A stretch of 64,000 nucleotides of DNA from Brotonthovivens ammoniilytica (GTDB lineage Bacteria > Bacillota > Clostridia > Lachnospirales > Lachnospiraceae). The stretch is taken from NCBI RefSeq assembly GCF_025566885.1, contig NZ_JAOQJQ010000004.1, positions 124,001 through 188,000 on the forward strand, given 5' to 3'. The position numbers were made by a program, and so were the translations under genes. This document shows, piece after piece, positions 1 through 8,300 of this stretch; the stretch's first letter is position 1, and every line of letters starts with the position of its first letter. The notes under the pieces are model-generated. The model saw only the letters and a list, made by a program, of their open reading frames with translations. It did no database searches and was not told the origin of the DNA.

Positions 1-964
1 GGAAATCTACTGCGCCGATTTTCTTTGCTTCCTCTTCAAATACACGGATAAATTCTTCACCGATAATTTTTCTTTTTGCTTCCGGCTCTTCAACACCTTT
101 CAGCTTTTCATAGAAACGCTCCTGGGCATTAACACGGATAAAATTCAGGTCATAGCTGCCTTCCGGTCCAAATACCGCTTCTACTTCATCCCCTTCATTT
201 TTTCTTAAAAGTCCTTGATCTACAAACACGCAGGTCAGCTGATCTCCGATTGCTTTCGATAATAAGACCGCTGCCACAGAAGAGTCTACACCGCCGGATA
301 ATGCGCACAACACTTTTCCATCTCCGACCTTTTCACGGATTTCTCTGATGGAATTTTCCACAAAGGAATCCATGCGCCACTCTCCTGCACACCCGCAGAT
401 ATCATGAACAAAGTTGGAGAGCATCGTCTTTCCTTCTACTGTATGCAGTACTTCCGGATGAAACTGAATCGCATACAGATTTTTCTCCGGATATTCTGCC
501 GCTGCAGTTGGGCAGTCTGCCGTATAGGCACAGATCTGAAATCCCGGAGCCACTTTGGAAATATAATCAAAATGACTCATCCAGCAGATTGTGGACGGGG
601 AAACACCTGTAAACAATCTGGAACCGGTTTCTACAAATACTTCCGTTTTTCCATACTCACGGATATCTGCACGCTCCACTCTGCCTCCCAGAATATGCTG
701 CATCAGCTGGGCGCCATAGCAGAGCCCAAGTACTGGAATACCCAGTTCAAAAAGCTCTTTCGTATAGGTAGGGGCTCCGTCCTCATAACAGCTGTTGGGG
801 CCGCCTGTTAAAATGATTCCTTTTGGATTCATTTCTTTAATTTTCTCAATATCGGTTTTGTAGGAATAGATTTCGCAGTAAACGTTGCATTCGCGGACAC
901 GCCGCGCAACCAGCTGATTATACTGTCCGCCAAAGTCTACTACAATGACAGTTTCTCTGTTCAT
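1..964 (-). CDS. guaA: GMP synthase (glutamine-hydrolysing), C-terminus cut off by window edge
   Basis: Makes GMP from XMP, ATP and glutamine in the cytosol. The 321 visible codons cover the class I glutamine amidotransferase domain, with nucleophile Cys82 in LGLCYG and His169/Glu171 in QFHPEV, and the start of the ATP pyrophosphatase domain with its PP-loop SGGVDSS near residues 223-229. The XMP-binding dimerisation domain lies beyond base 1. The ATG at 962-964 follows a GGAGGAG ribosome site. The gene is transcribed alone from the promoter at 1084-1113. Identification rests on the whole domain order and is secure. Confidence 0.97.
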   Translation of the reverse strand, partial: MNRETVIVVDFGGQYNQLVARRVRECNVYCEIYSYKTDIEKIKEMNPKGIILTGGPNSCYEDGAPTYTKELFELGIPVLGLCYGAQLMQHILGGRVERADIREYGKTEVFVETGSRLFTGVSPSTICWMSHFDYISKVAPGFQICAYTADCPTAAAEYPEKNLYAIQFHPEVLHTVEGKTMLSNFVHDICGCAGEWRMDSFVENSIREIREKVGDGKVLCALSGGVDSSVAAVLLSKAIGDQLTCVFVDQGLLRKNEGDEVEAVFGPEGSYDLNFIRVNAQERFYEKLKGVEEPEAKRKIIGEEFIRVFEEEAKKIGAVDF

Positions 965-1083
965 TGATTCTCCTCCTTGGTATACTATTTTCTCAGAAAT
1001 TGCCTGCAAAAACTGATGACAGTTTTATATCATAGGAAATTTTCATTGTTTTCATTATAATTTTCATTTAGAATCGCTTCCTA

Positions 1084-1113
1084 ATTATATAATACGCTCC
1101 TTTGGCAAATCAA
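1084..1113 (-). promoter_or_regulatory. Sigma-A type promoter of guaA
   Basis: On the minus strand TTGATT (1108-1113) and TATAAT (1084-1089) are 18 bases apart, which leaves a leader of about 110 bases before guaA. The leader contains three ATGAAAA copies between about 1038 and 1070. I could not recognise a purine riboswitch core in it. Confidence 0.6.
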
Positions 1114-1189
1114 GCCTTAATTCAGGAAAGAGGCAACTTTCCCAAATTTCCTGCAGATTTCTGCAATTTATAATGAGATTTTTAACGGC

Positions 1190-1269
1190 CTGTCCTTGTA
1201 AGCCATAACAAGCAAGTCCCCGGCAGCTGACAGCTTGACTCTGATATTTACTCAGACATCTGGGGACTT
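1190..1269 (-). terminator. Structured element downstream of spoIIID
   Basis: AAGTCCCC (1214-1221) pairs with GGGGACTT (1262-1269) around two smaller hairpins, and a further CTTGT/ACAAG hairpin follows on the minus strand. It sits just after the spoIIID stop and before the guaA promoter, where a terminator is expected, but it lacks a long T-tract. It may be a terminator or a stable 3' structure. Confidence 0.4.
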
Positions 1270-1279
1270 TCTTGAAGGA

Positions 1280-1531
1280 TTAAATTTTATGCAGATATTT
1301 TTCTCTGGTTGCCAGGCCGCCGCGAATATGGCGCTCTGATTTATTCACATCCAGAACCTTTCTGGTCTCCGTAGCCAGAGAAGGATTAATCTGCTGCAGA
1401 CGTTCAGTCACATCTTTATGTACGGTACTTTTACTGATTCCAAATTTCTTGGCGGTCTGACGTACGGTTGCATTATTATCTATAATGTATTTCGCGATTT
1501 CCATTGCTCGCTCCTCAATATAACTTTTCAA
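1280..1531 (-). CDS. spoIIID: Sporulation transcription regulator SpoIIID
   Basis: A small DNA-binding protein that adjusts the sigma-E regulon in the mother cell. The helix-turn-helix lies in ATVRQTAKKFGISKSTVHKD, followed by the conserved C-terminal ERHIRGGLATREKYL. I chose the TTG at 1529-1531, which gives 83 residues, because AGGGGA stands six bases before it and the protein then begins MKSYIEERAMEIAKYI, matching the family. The upstream ATG at 1552 would add seven unrelated residues and has no comparable ribosome site. It is divergent from trkA. The family assignment is near certain; the start is inferred. Confidence 0.95.
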   Translation of the reverse strand: MKSYIEERAMEIAKYIIDNNATVRQTAKKFGISKSTVHKDVTERLQQINPSLATETRKVLDVNKSERHIRGGLATREKYLHKI

Positions 1532-1561
1532 AATGCTTCCCCTGCGGAACATTGTTTTTAC

Positions 1562-1569
1562 AATATATG
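1562..1569 (-). promoter_or_regulatory. Possible sigma-E -10 element of spoIIID
   Basis: On the minus strand CATATATT resembles the sigma-E -10 consensus CATACANT and lies about 30 bases before the spoIIID start. spoIIID is a sigma-E target in Bacillus. I see no convincing -35 partner, so this is weak. Confidence 0.3.
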
Positions 1570-1781
1570 TGAAAGTTCAGTGAGTATGCGCCCTTTTTGG
1601 TAATATTTAAAATCCATGAAATAGTTAATGCTTTTTCAGATACATGGTGTTATATTATAAAATGTGTTATTGTTTTACAGAAATTAATTTCTCCTGTAGA
1701 ACAAAAATCATAAGAAAATAATTCATTTTGCGGCAATGTTAATCTTCAATAATGGAGACAAAACTGCCGGGGAGGGAAACT

Positions 1782-3170
1782 ATGTTTAAGCCAAAAGGGT
1801 CCGCAAATCAGGGATTGAATATTATTATTGTGGGCTGTGGAAAAGTAGGAACAACATTGGTTGAGCAGCTGGTAAAGGAAGGACACGATATCACCCTCAT
1901 TGACCAAAACCGTCAGAAAATTCAGGCGCTTACCAATACCTATGATGTCATGGGAATTGTAGGAAACGGTGCCAGCTACAGTGTGCAGATGGAAGCCGGT
2001 ATTGAAAATACCAATTTGATTATTGCAGTTACAGAATCTGACGAACTGAATCTGCTCTGCTGTACCGTCGCTAGACGTGTGGGAAACTGCGCTGCAATTG
2101 CAAGAGTCCGCACGCCTGACTACAGCAAAGAAGTAGGATACCTGCGGGAAAAATTGGGACTTGCTATGATTATCAACCCAGAACTTGAGGCTGCAAAGGA
2201 GGCTGCAAGAATACTGTATCTTCCCACAGCTTTGGAAATCAACTCATTTGCTCACGGCCAGGCCGAACTTGTAAAGTTCCGTGTTCCAAAAAACAATTTG
2301 CTAGATGGTATTACAATTTCAGATCTTGGCAAAAAAAGCCCTGCGAATACGCTTATTTGTGCCATTGAACGAGACGGAAAGGTCCATATTCCATCCGGTG
2401 ATTTTATCATTCATGAAGGAGACGTTATCTCCTTTGTGGGGTCCAGAAAAGTATCCAAACCATTTCTGGAATATATTGGTTTTAAAACCCACCAGGTAAA
2501 GGACACCATGATTATCGGAGGCGGAAAGGCCGCTTATTATCTCGCGAAACAATTATTACATATGGGTGTTTCTGTAAAAATTATTGAACATGACCGGGCC
2601 CGCTGTGAAGAACTCAGTATCTTACTGCCAAAAGCTATTATTATTCATGGTGACGGAACAAACGAGGATCTGCTGAAAGAAGAAGGTATTGAGTATGTAG
2701 AATCTTTTGTTCCTCTTACCGGGATTGATGAGGAAAATATTCTTTTGACCCTGTATGCAAGACAGGTGTCAAATGCAAAGGTAATTACAAAAATTAACCG
2801 GATTACCTTTAAAGATGTTATCAGCCGCCTGGATCTTGGAAGTGTAGTATACCCAAGGTATATTACATCGGAAGCCATTATTGCATATGTACGTGCAAAA
2901 AAAGACTCCATGCACAGTAACATTGAAACTCTTTACCATATGTTTGACTACCGGGCAGAAGCAATTGAATTTTTAGTGGATGATGAATCCGCAGTTACTA
3001 ATGTGCCTTTAATGGATTTGGCATTAAAGAAAAATCTGCTGGTCTGTTTCATAAACAGAAATGGAAACATCATTATTCCAAGCGGTCAGGACTGCATTAT
3101 GGTAGGCGATACCGTTATGGTTGTTACGACTCACACCGGTTTTAATGATATTCAGGATATTTTACAATAG
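1782..3170 (+). CDS. trkA: Trk potassium uptake protein TrkA
   Basis: Cytosolic nucleotide-binding gating subunit of the Trk potassium transporter. It has two tandem RCK halves. Each begins with a Rossmann motif (GCGKVGTT near the N-terminus, GGGKAAYY about residue 245) and ends with a TrkA-C domain (SGDFIIHEGDVISFVG, and SGQDCIMVGDTVMVV). At 462 residues it is normal size. I prefer the ATG at 1782, which has GGGGAGGG five bases ahead, over the in-frame ATG at 1752; a TTG just before NIIIVGCG is also possible. The gene is followed 11 bases later by trkH, its membrane partner. Confidence 0.95.
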   Translation: MFKPKGSANQGLNIIIVGCGKVGTTLVEQLVKEGHDITLIDQNRQKIQALTNTYDVMGIVGNGASYSVQMEAGIENTNLIIAVTESDELNLLCCTVARRVGNCAAIARVRTPDYSKEVGYLREKLGLAMIINPELEAAKEAARILYLPTALEINSFAHGQAELVKFRVPKNNLLDGITISDLGKKSPANTLICAIERDGKVHIPSGDFIIHEGDVISFVGSRKVSKPFLEYIGFKTHQVKDTMIIGGGKAAYYLAKQLLHMGVSVKIIEHDRARCEELSILLPKAIIIHGDGTNEDLLKEEGIEYVESFVPLTGIDEENILLTLYARQVSNAKVITKINRITFKDVISRLDLGSVVYPRYITSEAIIAYVRAKKDSMHSNIETLYHMFDYRAEAIEFLVDDESAVTNVPLMDLALKKNLLVCFINRNGNIIIPSGQDCIMVGDTVMVVTTHTGFNDIQDILQ

Positions 3171-3181
3171 CGGAGGCCAGA

Positions 3182-4657
3182 ATGAACGTCAAAGTAATTC
3201 GATATATTTTAGGTTATGTATTAAAGCTTGAAGCTCTTTTTTTGATACTTCCCTGCATTGTTGCTGTAATCTATAAAGAAACTACCGGCTTTTATTATCT
3301 TTTTGTACTGATACTATGCGGACTTTTGGGCTTTTTGATGTCCAGAAAAAAACCAGACAGCTTCGTCTTTTATTTGAAAGAAGGATGTATTGCCACCGCC
3401 CTCAGCTGGATTGTTTTAAGTCTATTTGGAGGGCTACCTTTTTGGCTCAGCGGAGAAATTCCTTCTTTTGTTGATACATTATTTGAAACCGTTTCCGGTT
3501 TCACCACTACCGGAGCAAGTATTCTGTCGGATGTAGAGGCGCTCTCCCGCTGCTCATTATTCTGGCGCAGTTTTACCCACTGGATCGGGGGTATGGGAGT
3601 ATTGGTCTTTTTGCTGGCCATCGTTCCCTTAAGCGGTGGTTCACACATTAACTTAATGCGCGCGGAAAGCCCCGGGCCTTCCGTTGGCAAACTGGTTCCC
3701 AAGCTTCGCCATACAGCCAGAATTTTGTACCTTATTTATTTAGGCATGACAATACTGGAGGTTATATTTCTCCTGGCAGGCCATATGTCACTTTTTGATG
3801 CCCTTACTACCTCCTTCGGCACAGCAGGAACCGGCGGTTTTGGCATTAAAAATGACAGTATGATGAGTTACTCCCCTTATCTGCAATGGGTAGTCACCAT
3901 TTTTATGATTCTATTCGGGGTGAACTTTAATGCCTATTATCTGATACTATTCAGGCGTTTTCGAAAAGCACTGCAGATTGAAGAGGTGAAATATTACATT
4001 ATTATTATTCTGGTGTCTATAGGTATTATTTTTATCAATATTTATAACACCGTAATAGGAAGCGCCGATGCACTTCGACATGCCTCCTTTCAAGTGGCAT
4101 CCATTATTACTACTACCGGTTTTGCCACTACAGATTTCAACCTGTGGCCTCAGACCAGCAAGACAATTCTTGTCCTGCTGATGTTCATCGGTGCCTGTGC
4201 AGGCAGTACCGGAGGCGGAATTAAAGTCTCCCGTTTTGTAATTCTGCTTAAAACAGTTGGAAGAGAATTAAACTCCTATATTCATCCAAAAAGCATTAAG
4301 AAAATTAAAATTGAAGGGAAACCCATTGATCCTGAGGTGGTAAGGGCAACAAATGTTTTCTTTATAACCTTTGTTATTATCTTTTCATTTTCCGTTTTCG
4401 CCATTTCTTTTGAAGGCAAGGATCTTATTACTAATTTTACAGCAGTGGCCGCCACTATCAACAATATCGGTCCCGGTCTGGAACTGGTAGGTCCCACACA
4501 GAATTTCGGAGGATTTAGGCCCTTTTCCAAATGCGTCCTGATTTTTGATATGCTTGCAGGAAGACTTGAGCTATTTCCGCTTCTGATTTTATTTCATCCT
4601 GCAGTCTGGAAGGATCTGTTTTTCCACAGATCAGGTGCGGGAAAAAAACATTCATAA
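3182..4657 (+). CDS. trkH: Trk potassium uptake membrane protein TrkH
   Basis: Potassium-translocating membrane subunit, 491 residues. The four pore-loop repeats of the Trk/Ktr/HKT superfamily are visible: TTTGAS, GTAGTGGFG, TTTGFATT and NNIGPGL, each supplying a selectivity-filter glycine. Many hydrophobic helices surround them. A GGAGG ribosome site precedes the ATG by six bases, and only 11 bases separate it from trkA, so the two are translated from one message. In E. hirae the potassium transporter ntpJ belongs to the V-ATPase operon; here the pair lies about 3 kb beyond the end of that operon on the opposite strand. Confidence 0.96.
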   Translation: MNVKVIRYILGYVLKLEALFLILPCIVAVIYKETTGFYYLFVLILCGLLGFLMSRKKPDSFVFYLKEGCIATALSWIVLSLFGGLPFWLSGEIPSFVDTLFETVSGFTTTGASILSDVEALSRCSLFWRSFTHWIGGMGVLVFLLAIVPLSGGSHINLMRAESPGPSVGKLVPKLRHTARILYLIYLGMTILEVIFLLAGHMSLFDALTTSFGTAGTGGFGIKNDSMMSYSPYLQWVVTIFMILFGVNFNAYYLILFRRFRKALQIEEVKYYIIIILVSIGIIFINIYNTVIGSADALRHASFQVASIITTTGFATTDFNLWPQTSKTILVLLMFIGACAGSTGGGIKVSRFVILLKTVGRELNSYIHPKSIKKIKIEGKPIDPEVVRATNVFFITFVIIFSFSVFAISFEGKDLITNFTAVAATINNIGPGLELVGPTQNFGGFRPFSKCVLIFDMLAGRLELFPLLILFHPAVWKDLFFHRSGAGKKHS

Positions 4658-4715
4658 TAAGAACCTTACTCAGATGATTCGAAAAGTCAACAACATCATA
4701 CAGGAGTGATATAAA

Positions 4716-5777
4716 ATGACGTTTTATCAGGAATTACAGCTAAATCAGTCAGGATCCAAGTCTCTGATTAAAAACTCTTCAGACCGCAGACAGAAACTAC
4801 GGCACACTGCCATCTATATTTTTAAAGTTTTTTTAACGCTGGCTTTCTGCATGACGTTCGTGATAGCCTTCAGTGCCCTGTTTGGTCAGGAAAACAGTAT
4901 TGTGGGCGTTGTATTCCTTTTATTCGTAATGGTCTTTCGTTTTGCTGATTTTGGTATACATACTTCCCATTCTATTCTGTGCCTGCTAATTATTTTTGCA
5001 GTTCTTGCATTTGCTCCAAGACTTACAAATATGGCTGGTCCCTTTCTGTCGCTTATGATTAATTTTGGATGTATTCTGCTTATGATGATCCTTGGATGCC
5101 ATAATGTCCTGATGTCCAATCACTCTACGATTCTTCTGGGATATCTTTTACTGCAGGGATACGACGTAAGCGGCGGACCTTACCGCCAAAGGCTTGCTGC
5201 CCTTGCTCTCGGAGCACTGGTTACTTGTCTCGTTTTTTATCACACCCACCGAAAAGCCTCCTATAAAAGAGGTTTGAAAGATTTGTTTTTGGAGTTTCAC
5301 CCTGACTCCACCCGTACCCGTTGGCAGCTTGTTATAGCCCTGGGAATTTCTACGATACTTTTCATAGCAGATCTGATCCACCTTCCCCGGTCCATGTGGG
5401 CCGGTATCGCTGCCATGTCCGTAATGCTTCCGTTTAAGGATGATATGAAATACCGGGTGAAAGCACGGATTCCCGGAAATATCATAGGCAGTCTGCTGTT
5501 TATTCTGCTGTATTTTTTTCTGCCGCCGCAGTTATATGCCTATATTGGTATCCTGGGTGGAATCGGTGTTGGATTTTCAGCAGCTTACGGGTGGCAGTCC
5601 GTATTTAATACTTTCGGTGCACTATCTATTGCCGTTGGATTATTCGGTCTTCCCGGGGCAGTTATTCTTAGAATTATTAATAATATATTTGGCGCTTTAT
5701 ACGGCCTGATTTTCCACAAGCTATTTCATAAATCAGCCGAAACACTTTTGCTTAGAAATGGAAAAACCGGCACTTAA
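4716..5777 (+). CDS. FUSC-type (fusaric acid resistance family) integral membrane protein
   Basis: A 353-residue membrane protein of two similar halves, each with a cluster of hydrophobic helices (about residues 30-170 and 195-330) separated by a basic cytosolic stretch. The second half carries the FUSC-like stretch HLPRSMWAGIAAMSVMLP. Family members act as aromatic-acid or toxic-compound exporters, but many Firmicute homologues have no known substrate. It lies 58 bases after trkH and ends inside a bidirectional terminator, so it may be cotranscribed with the potassium genes. Function is inferred from family only. Confidence 0.7.
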   Translation: MTFYQELQLNQSGSKSLIKNSSDRRQKLRHTAIYIFKVFLTLAFCMTFVIAFSALFGQENSIVGVVFLLFVMVFRFADFGIHTSHSILCLLIIFAVLAFAPRLTNMAGPFLSLMINFGCILLMMILGCHNVLMSNHSTILLGYLLLQGYDVSGGPYRQRLAALALGALVTCLVFYHTHRKASYKRGLKDLFLEFHPDSTRTRWQLVIALGISTILFIADLIHLPRSMWAGIAAMSVMLPFKDDMKYRVKARIPGNIIGSLLFILLYFFLPPQLYAYIGILGGIGVGFSAAYGWQSVFNTFGALSIAVGLFGLPGAVILRIINNIFGALYGLIFHKLFHKSAETLLLRNGKTGT

Positions 5778-5797
5778 AATTTTAAATGCCGGTTTTT
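5762..5797. terminator. Bidirectional intrinsic terminator
   Basis: AAAAACCGGCA (5762-5772) pairs with TGCCGGTTTTT (5787-5797). The stem has A-tracts and T-tracts on both flanks and serves the two convergent genes ending at 5777 and 5802. The stop codon of the upstream gene lies inside the loop. Confidence 0.9.
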
Positions 5798-5801
5798 CCA
5801 C

Positions 5802-6482
5802 CTATCTCCTGTCCTCAGACAGAATACCGCTCCACATATTAAGCTCCTCATTCCACTCCATAATATAATACGCCGGCAGTTTTATCTTTTTGGCTTCCAG
5901 AAGAGAAAGTATTTCCCTGTTTGTAGCCGTACCGGCCTTGGTAAAGGTATGCATAATCTCACCGTTGGGATTTAAAAGCATTGCCCGGCAGTCCCGGCTC
6001 AAAATAATCTCAAATTTATTATTGGAAACCTTCTGCTGAAGCTTTGAATTAAGATTAATACATCCCTTTGATGTCACACTGACACGCAATTCATCCTGCT
6101 GCTTGCGGGCAGGCTCCAGAACAAAAAAGTTGCTCCAGTCAATCTTGTTCTTTGCATCAGAAACCCGGGGAACTTCCTCTGCTTTTCTGTCAGATTCTTT
6201 CTGATCCCCCTTGTCCTTTGTACCGGTTACAACTATATTCTCAGATGCATTCTGCTTCATCTGTTTATAATTCTCCATCCGGTAAAACCCCTTTTCCGGA
6301 CTGGTAATGACATATCCTTTTTTACGCATATGATGAATCACATTATAAACAAGATTCTGATTTTTATCAATCAGTCTTAAGCCTGCGGCTTCACACCGCT
6401 CTTTAATTTCCCGGCTTTCATGTATTCTGCCGTCTTTCAGTACATCTTCCAGTATATCTCTGACAATTTGATTCTTAACCAT
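5802..6482 (-). CDS. Putative winged-helix protein of unknown function
   Basis: A 226-residue protein I do not recognise. Residues 1-70 look like a winged helix (two helices, then GYVITSPEKGFYRM as a possible wing). A charged low-complexity linker covers about 75-115. The C-terminal part begins LRVSVTSKGCINLNSKL, which faintly recalls AbrB/MraZ-type swapped hairpins, and continues with a compact beta-rich stretch. It starts five bases after the stop of the small helix-turn-helix gene upstream and is probably translated with it. A regulatory role is a guess from the N-terminal fold. Confidence 0.6.
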   Translation of the reverse strand: MVKNQIVRDILEDVLKDGRIHESREIKERCEAAGLRLIDKNQNLVYNVIHHMRKKGYVITSPEKGFYRMENYKQMKQNASENIVVTGTKDKGDQKESDRKAEEVPRVSDAKNKIDWSNFFVLEPARKQQDELRVSVTSKGCINLNSKLQQKVSNNKFEIILSRDCRAMLLNPNGEIMHTFTKAGTATNREILSLLEAKKIKLPAYYIMEWNEELNMWSGILSEDRR

Positions 6483-6487
6483 TCTAC

Positions 6488-6700
6488 CTATCCTTCACTT
6501 TTCACATTACTGCAGGCGTTCCATTCCTCTACAGTAATTTTTAATTCTTCCAGAATTTTGGTCAGATATGGCCCGCTGGTTGTAGAACCGTTTAAATATT
6601 TTCGCATTGCCTTCTCACTGCATCCGATTCTATCTATCAGCGGATTTTTTGTCATTCCGGATTCTCTTATTTTGTTATGAAGCAACTCTCTTGTTGTCAT
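6488..6700 (-). CDS. Small helix-turn-helix DNA-binding protein
   Basis: A 70-residue protein that is almost entirely one Cro/CI-like helix-turn-helix. MTKNPLIDRIGCSEKAMRKYLNGSTTSGPYLTKILEEL shows the helix 2, turn, recognition helix and following helices. AGGAGGT precedes the ATG at the usual distance. It heads a two-gene operon with the winged-helix protein. An inverted repeat abuts its own predicted -35 box, which suggests self-control. Confidence 0.75.
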   Translation of the reverse strand: MTTRELLHNKIRESGMTKNPLIDRIGCSEKAMRKYLNGSTTSGPYLTKILEELKITVEEWNACSNVKSEG

Positions 6701-6730
6701 ACCTTACCTCCTGTAAAAAATTTCTTTTTT

Positions 6731-6776
6731 ATCTTACATGACTTTTCTAGTTTTCGTAACGGACATTGCTTCCGTT
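6731..6776 (-). promoter_or_regulatory. Promoter and candidate operator of the small HTH operon
   Basis: On the minus strand TTACGA (6754-6759) and TAAGAT (6731-6736) are 17 bases apart. The inverted repeat AACGGA (6758-6763) / TCCGTT (6771-6776) overlaps the upstream edge of the -35 box, a typical position for an operator of the first gene's HTH product. The rest of 6701-6937 holds nothing else I can support. Confidence 0.45.
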
Positions 6777-6937
6777 TTCCGGTTTTTCTTCCATTTTATT
6801 GAAATTTTCCTTGCGATGAAAGCCCTGTTTTTTCAATTTCAGGCAAGTTATGATGAAAGTTTAAGAAGGCCGGCTTCTGTTTCCTCTTTTTTTTCTCACA
6901 GGAAAGCTTAAGTTCCTCCAAATCCAGACAATGATTC

Positions 6938-7453
6938 CTACCTCTCTGACAGGTGAGGTCCCAGTGACTTACCCCAGGTATCAATCAGACGTTCCAGCCG
7001 GAATGCCGCATTGGCAGGACTGGTAGACGGCAGCTTTTCCGGCTTCCTTCCAGTCTCTGGATATATATACCTCATATACAGATCATACGCTTTCTGTCCG
7101 TTGGCAAAAATCTGTCTGATCTCTGTATGCTTAAGAAGCTTTCCTATATCATTTGGGACCACATCCCGAATAGAACTGTCGCTGGATCCTGCGATCTGAC
7201 AGCTCTCAATTACATCCCAGACAGCTATTCCGTTGGTTAGCAGCAGCTCCTTTTTGCCGTTAATATCCTCCGGCAGAGGACTTTTCGTTAAAGCCGCCAG
7301 CACTTTCCAGAAACGGTTCTGAGGATGCCCGTAATAAAACTGATTTTCCCTGGACTTTACGGAGGGAAAAGTACCCAGTATTAATATCCTTGAATGGGCA
7401 TTATAAACTGGACTGAACGTGTGGGTAACATTGTTGTATTCCATATATATCAT
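6938..7453 (-). CDS. DNA-deoxyinosine / hypoxanthine glycosylase, uracil-DNA glycosylase superfamily family 6
   Basis: Base-excision repair enzyme predicted to remove hypoxanthine from deaminated DNA. The family hallmarks are present: GTFPSVKSRENQFYYGHPQN near residues 25-45 forms the base pocket, and LPSTSPANA near the C-terminus is the second active-site loop. Length (about 171 residues) is normal. The start is uncertain. AAGGAG lies three bases before the ATG at 7453 and twelve before the ATG at 7444, and homologues fit either. It stands alone upstream of the V-ATPase terminator. Confidence 0.85.
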   Translation of the reverse strand: MIYMEYNNVTHTFSPVYNAHSRILILGTFPSVKSRENQFYYGHPQNRFWKVLAALTKSPLPEDINGKKELLLTNGIAVWDVIESCQIAGSSDSSIRDVVPNDIGKLLKHTEIRQIFANGQKAYDLYMRYIYPETGRKPEKLPSTSPANAAFRLERLIDTWGKSLGPHLSER

Positions 7454-7528
7454 CAACTCCTTTTAGCACTCTAGTATTAGTATAGCTTTACAAGACCTTA
7501 TAAGTCTATCAGAACATGCCTATAGTGC

Positions 7529-7574
7529 AAAAAAAACCTGCAGAACAAGATTTTCTTTGTTCTGCAGGTTTTTT
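7529..7574 (-). terminator. Intrinsic terminator of the V-ATPase operon
   Basis: CCTGCAGAACAA (7537-7548) pairs perfectly with TTGTTCTGCAGG (7557-7568), flanked by A-runs that read as a T-tract on the minus strand. It lies 19 bases after the stop of the last V-ATPase gene. Confidence 0.92.
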
Positions 7575-7592
7575 ACTTCTGCTCTTAAAATT

Positions 7593-8285
7593 TTAAGATA
7601 CTGTTTCAACTTCTACCGGATATCCCGTCATTTTGTCCTGATAATTATGTGCTTGTTCCAGCATCATGTCTTTTACCTTCATAAGACGGATCTGAGTACT
7701 TCTCTCATTTTCATCCAGCTTCATGGTAATATACTTGATACTTTCCTGTGTTTCCGGAATAATTACATGCTCCAGGGCATTTACACGCCTTCTGGTTTTC
7801 TCAATTTCAGCTGCCATCAGCTGGCATGCTTTTTCTGTCTCTGCCAGCTTCAGCATATCTGGCAGCACATCTGCCAGGGATTTCACCGCACCGTCCAGAT
7901 CACTTGAAGTATACGCAAAGCCATAAGAATAGATGTCGTTTTCATCTGCAGTTCTTGTATTATATTCAAATACCGGAATATCAACACTCATGACGTTTTT
8001 CTTCTTTGATTCCAGATAGACACCCTGCTTTGGAACCATCAAAGCCGTATGCATTCCTTCATTTGACATGGAAGCTTTGGCTATTACAAAATTTGTATTA
8101 GCGTCCTTAATGCCCTTCTCTACTTTCAGGCGCAGATCCATATTTTCACGAATCAGATCCAGAAACTGGCGCATCAGTTCATCACGTTTATCCTTCAGTA
8201 ATTTGTGTCCCCGCACTGCTGTTACCAGTTTTTTCTTTAAACGGGTCAGCTCCATACGGGTAGGATTTACCTGGGTGGATGCCAT
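7593..8285 (-). CDS. ntpD: V-type ATP synthase/ATPase subunit D (central stalk)
   Basis: Central rotor shaft that carries rotation between the catalytic A3B3 head and the membrane ring. The 230 residues begin with the conserved NPTRMELTRLKKKL and are mostly two long coiled helices, with the family motif TRRRVNALEHVIIP near residue 155. It is the last gene of the nine-gene operon, 15 bases after subunit B with an AAAGGGGTG ribosome site. Identification is secure. Confidence 0.96.
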   Translation of the reverse strand: MASTQVNPTRMELTRLKKKLVTAVRGHKLLKDKRDELMRQFLDLIRENMDLRLKVEKGIKDANTNFVIAKASMSNEGMHTALMVPKQGVYLESKKKNVMSVDIPVFEYNTRTADENDIYSYGFAYTSSDLDGAVKSLADVLPDMLKLAETEKACQLMAAEIEKTRRRVNALEHVIIPETQESIKYITMKLDENERSTQIRLMKVKDMMLEQAHNYQDKMTGYPVEVETVS

Positions 8286-8300
8286 GATATCACCCCTTTC

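Noticed and set aside
965..1113. Purine riboswitch before guaA
   Set aside because: The leader is AT-rich and lacks the paired loops of a purine aptamer.
1552..1781. c-di-AMP (ydaO-type) riboswitch before trkA
   Set aside because: The intergenic stretch is AT-rich, lacks the GC-paired core and is short for this large aptamer once a promoter is allowed.
6796..6984. Short open frame of 62 codons
   Set aside because: It overlaps the end of the glycosylase gene, has a charged low-complexity product and no ribosome site.
7557..7926. Plus-strand open frames inside the V-ATPase genes
   Set aside because: They are antisense shadows of well-identified genes.
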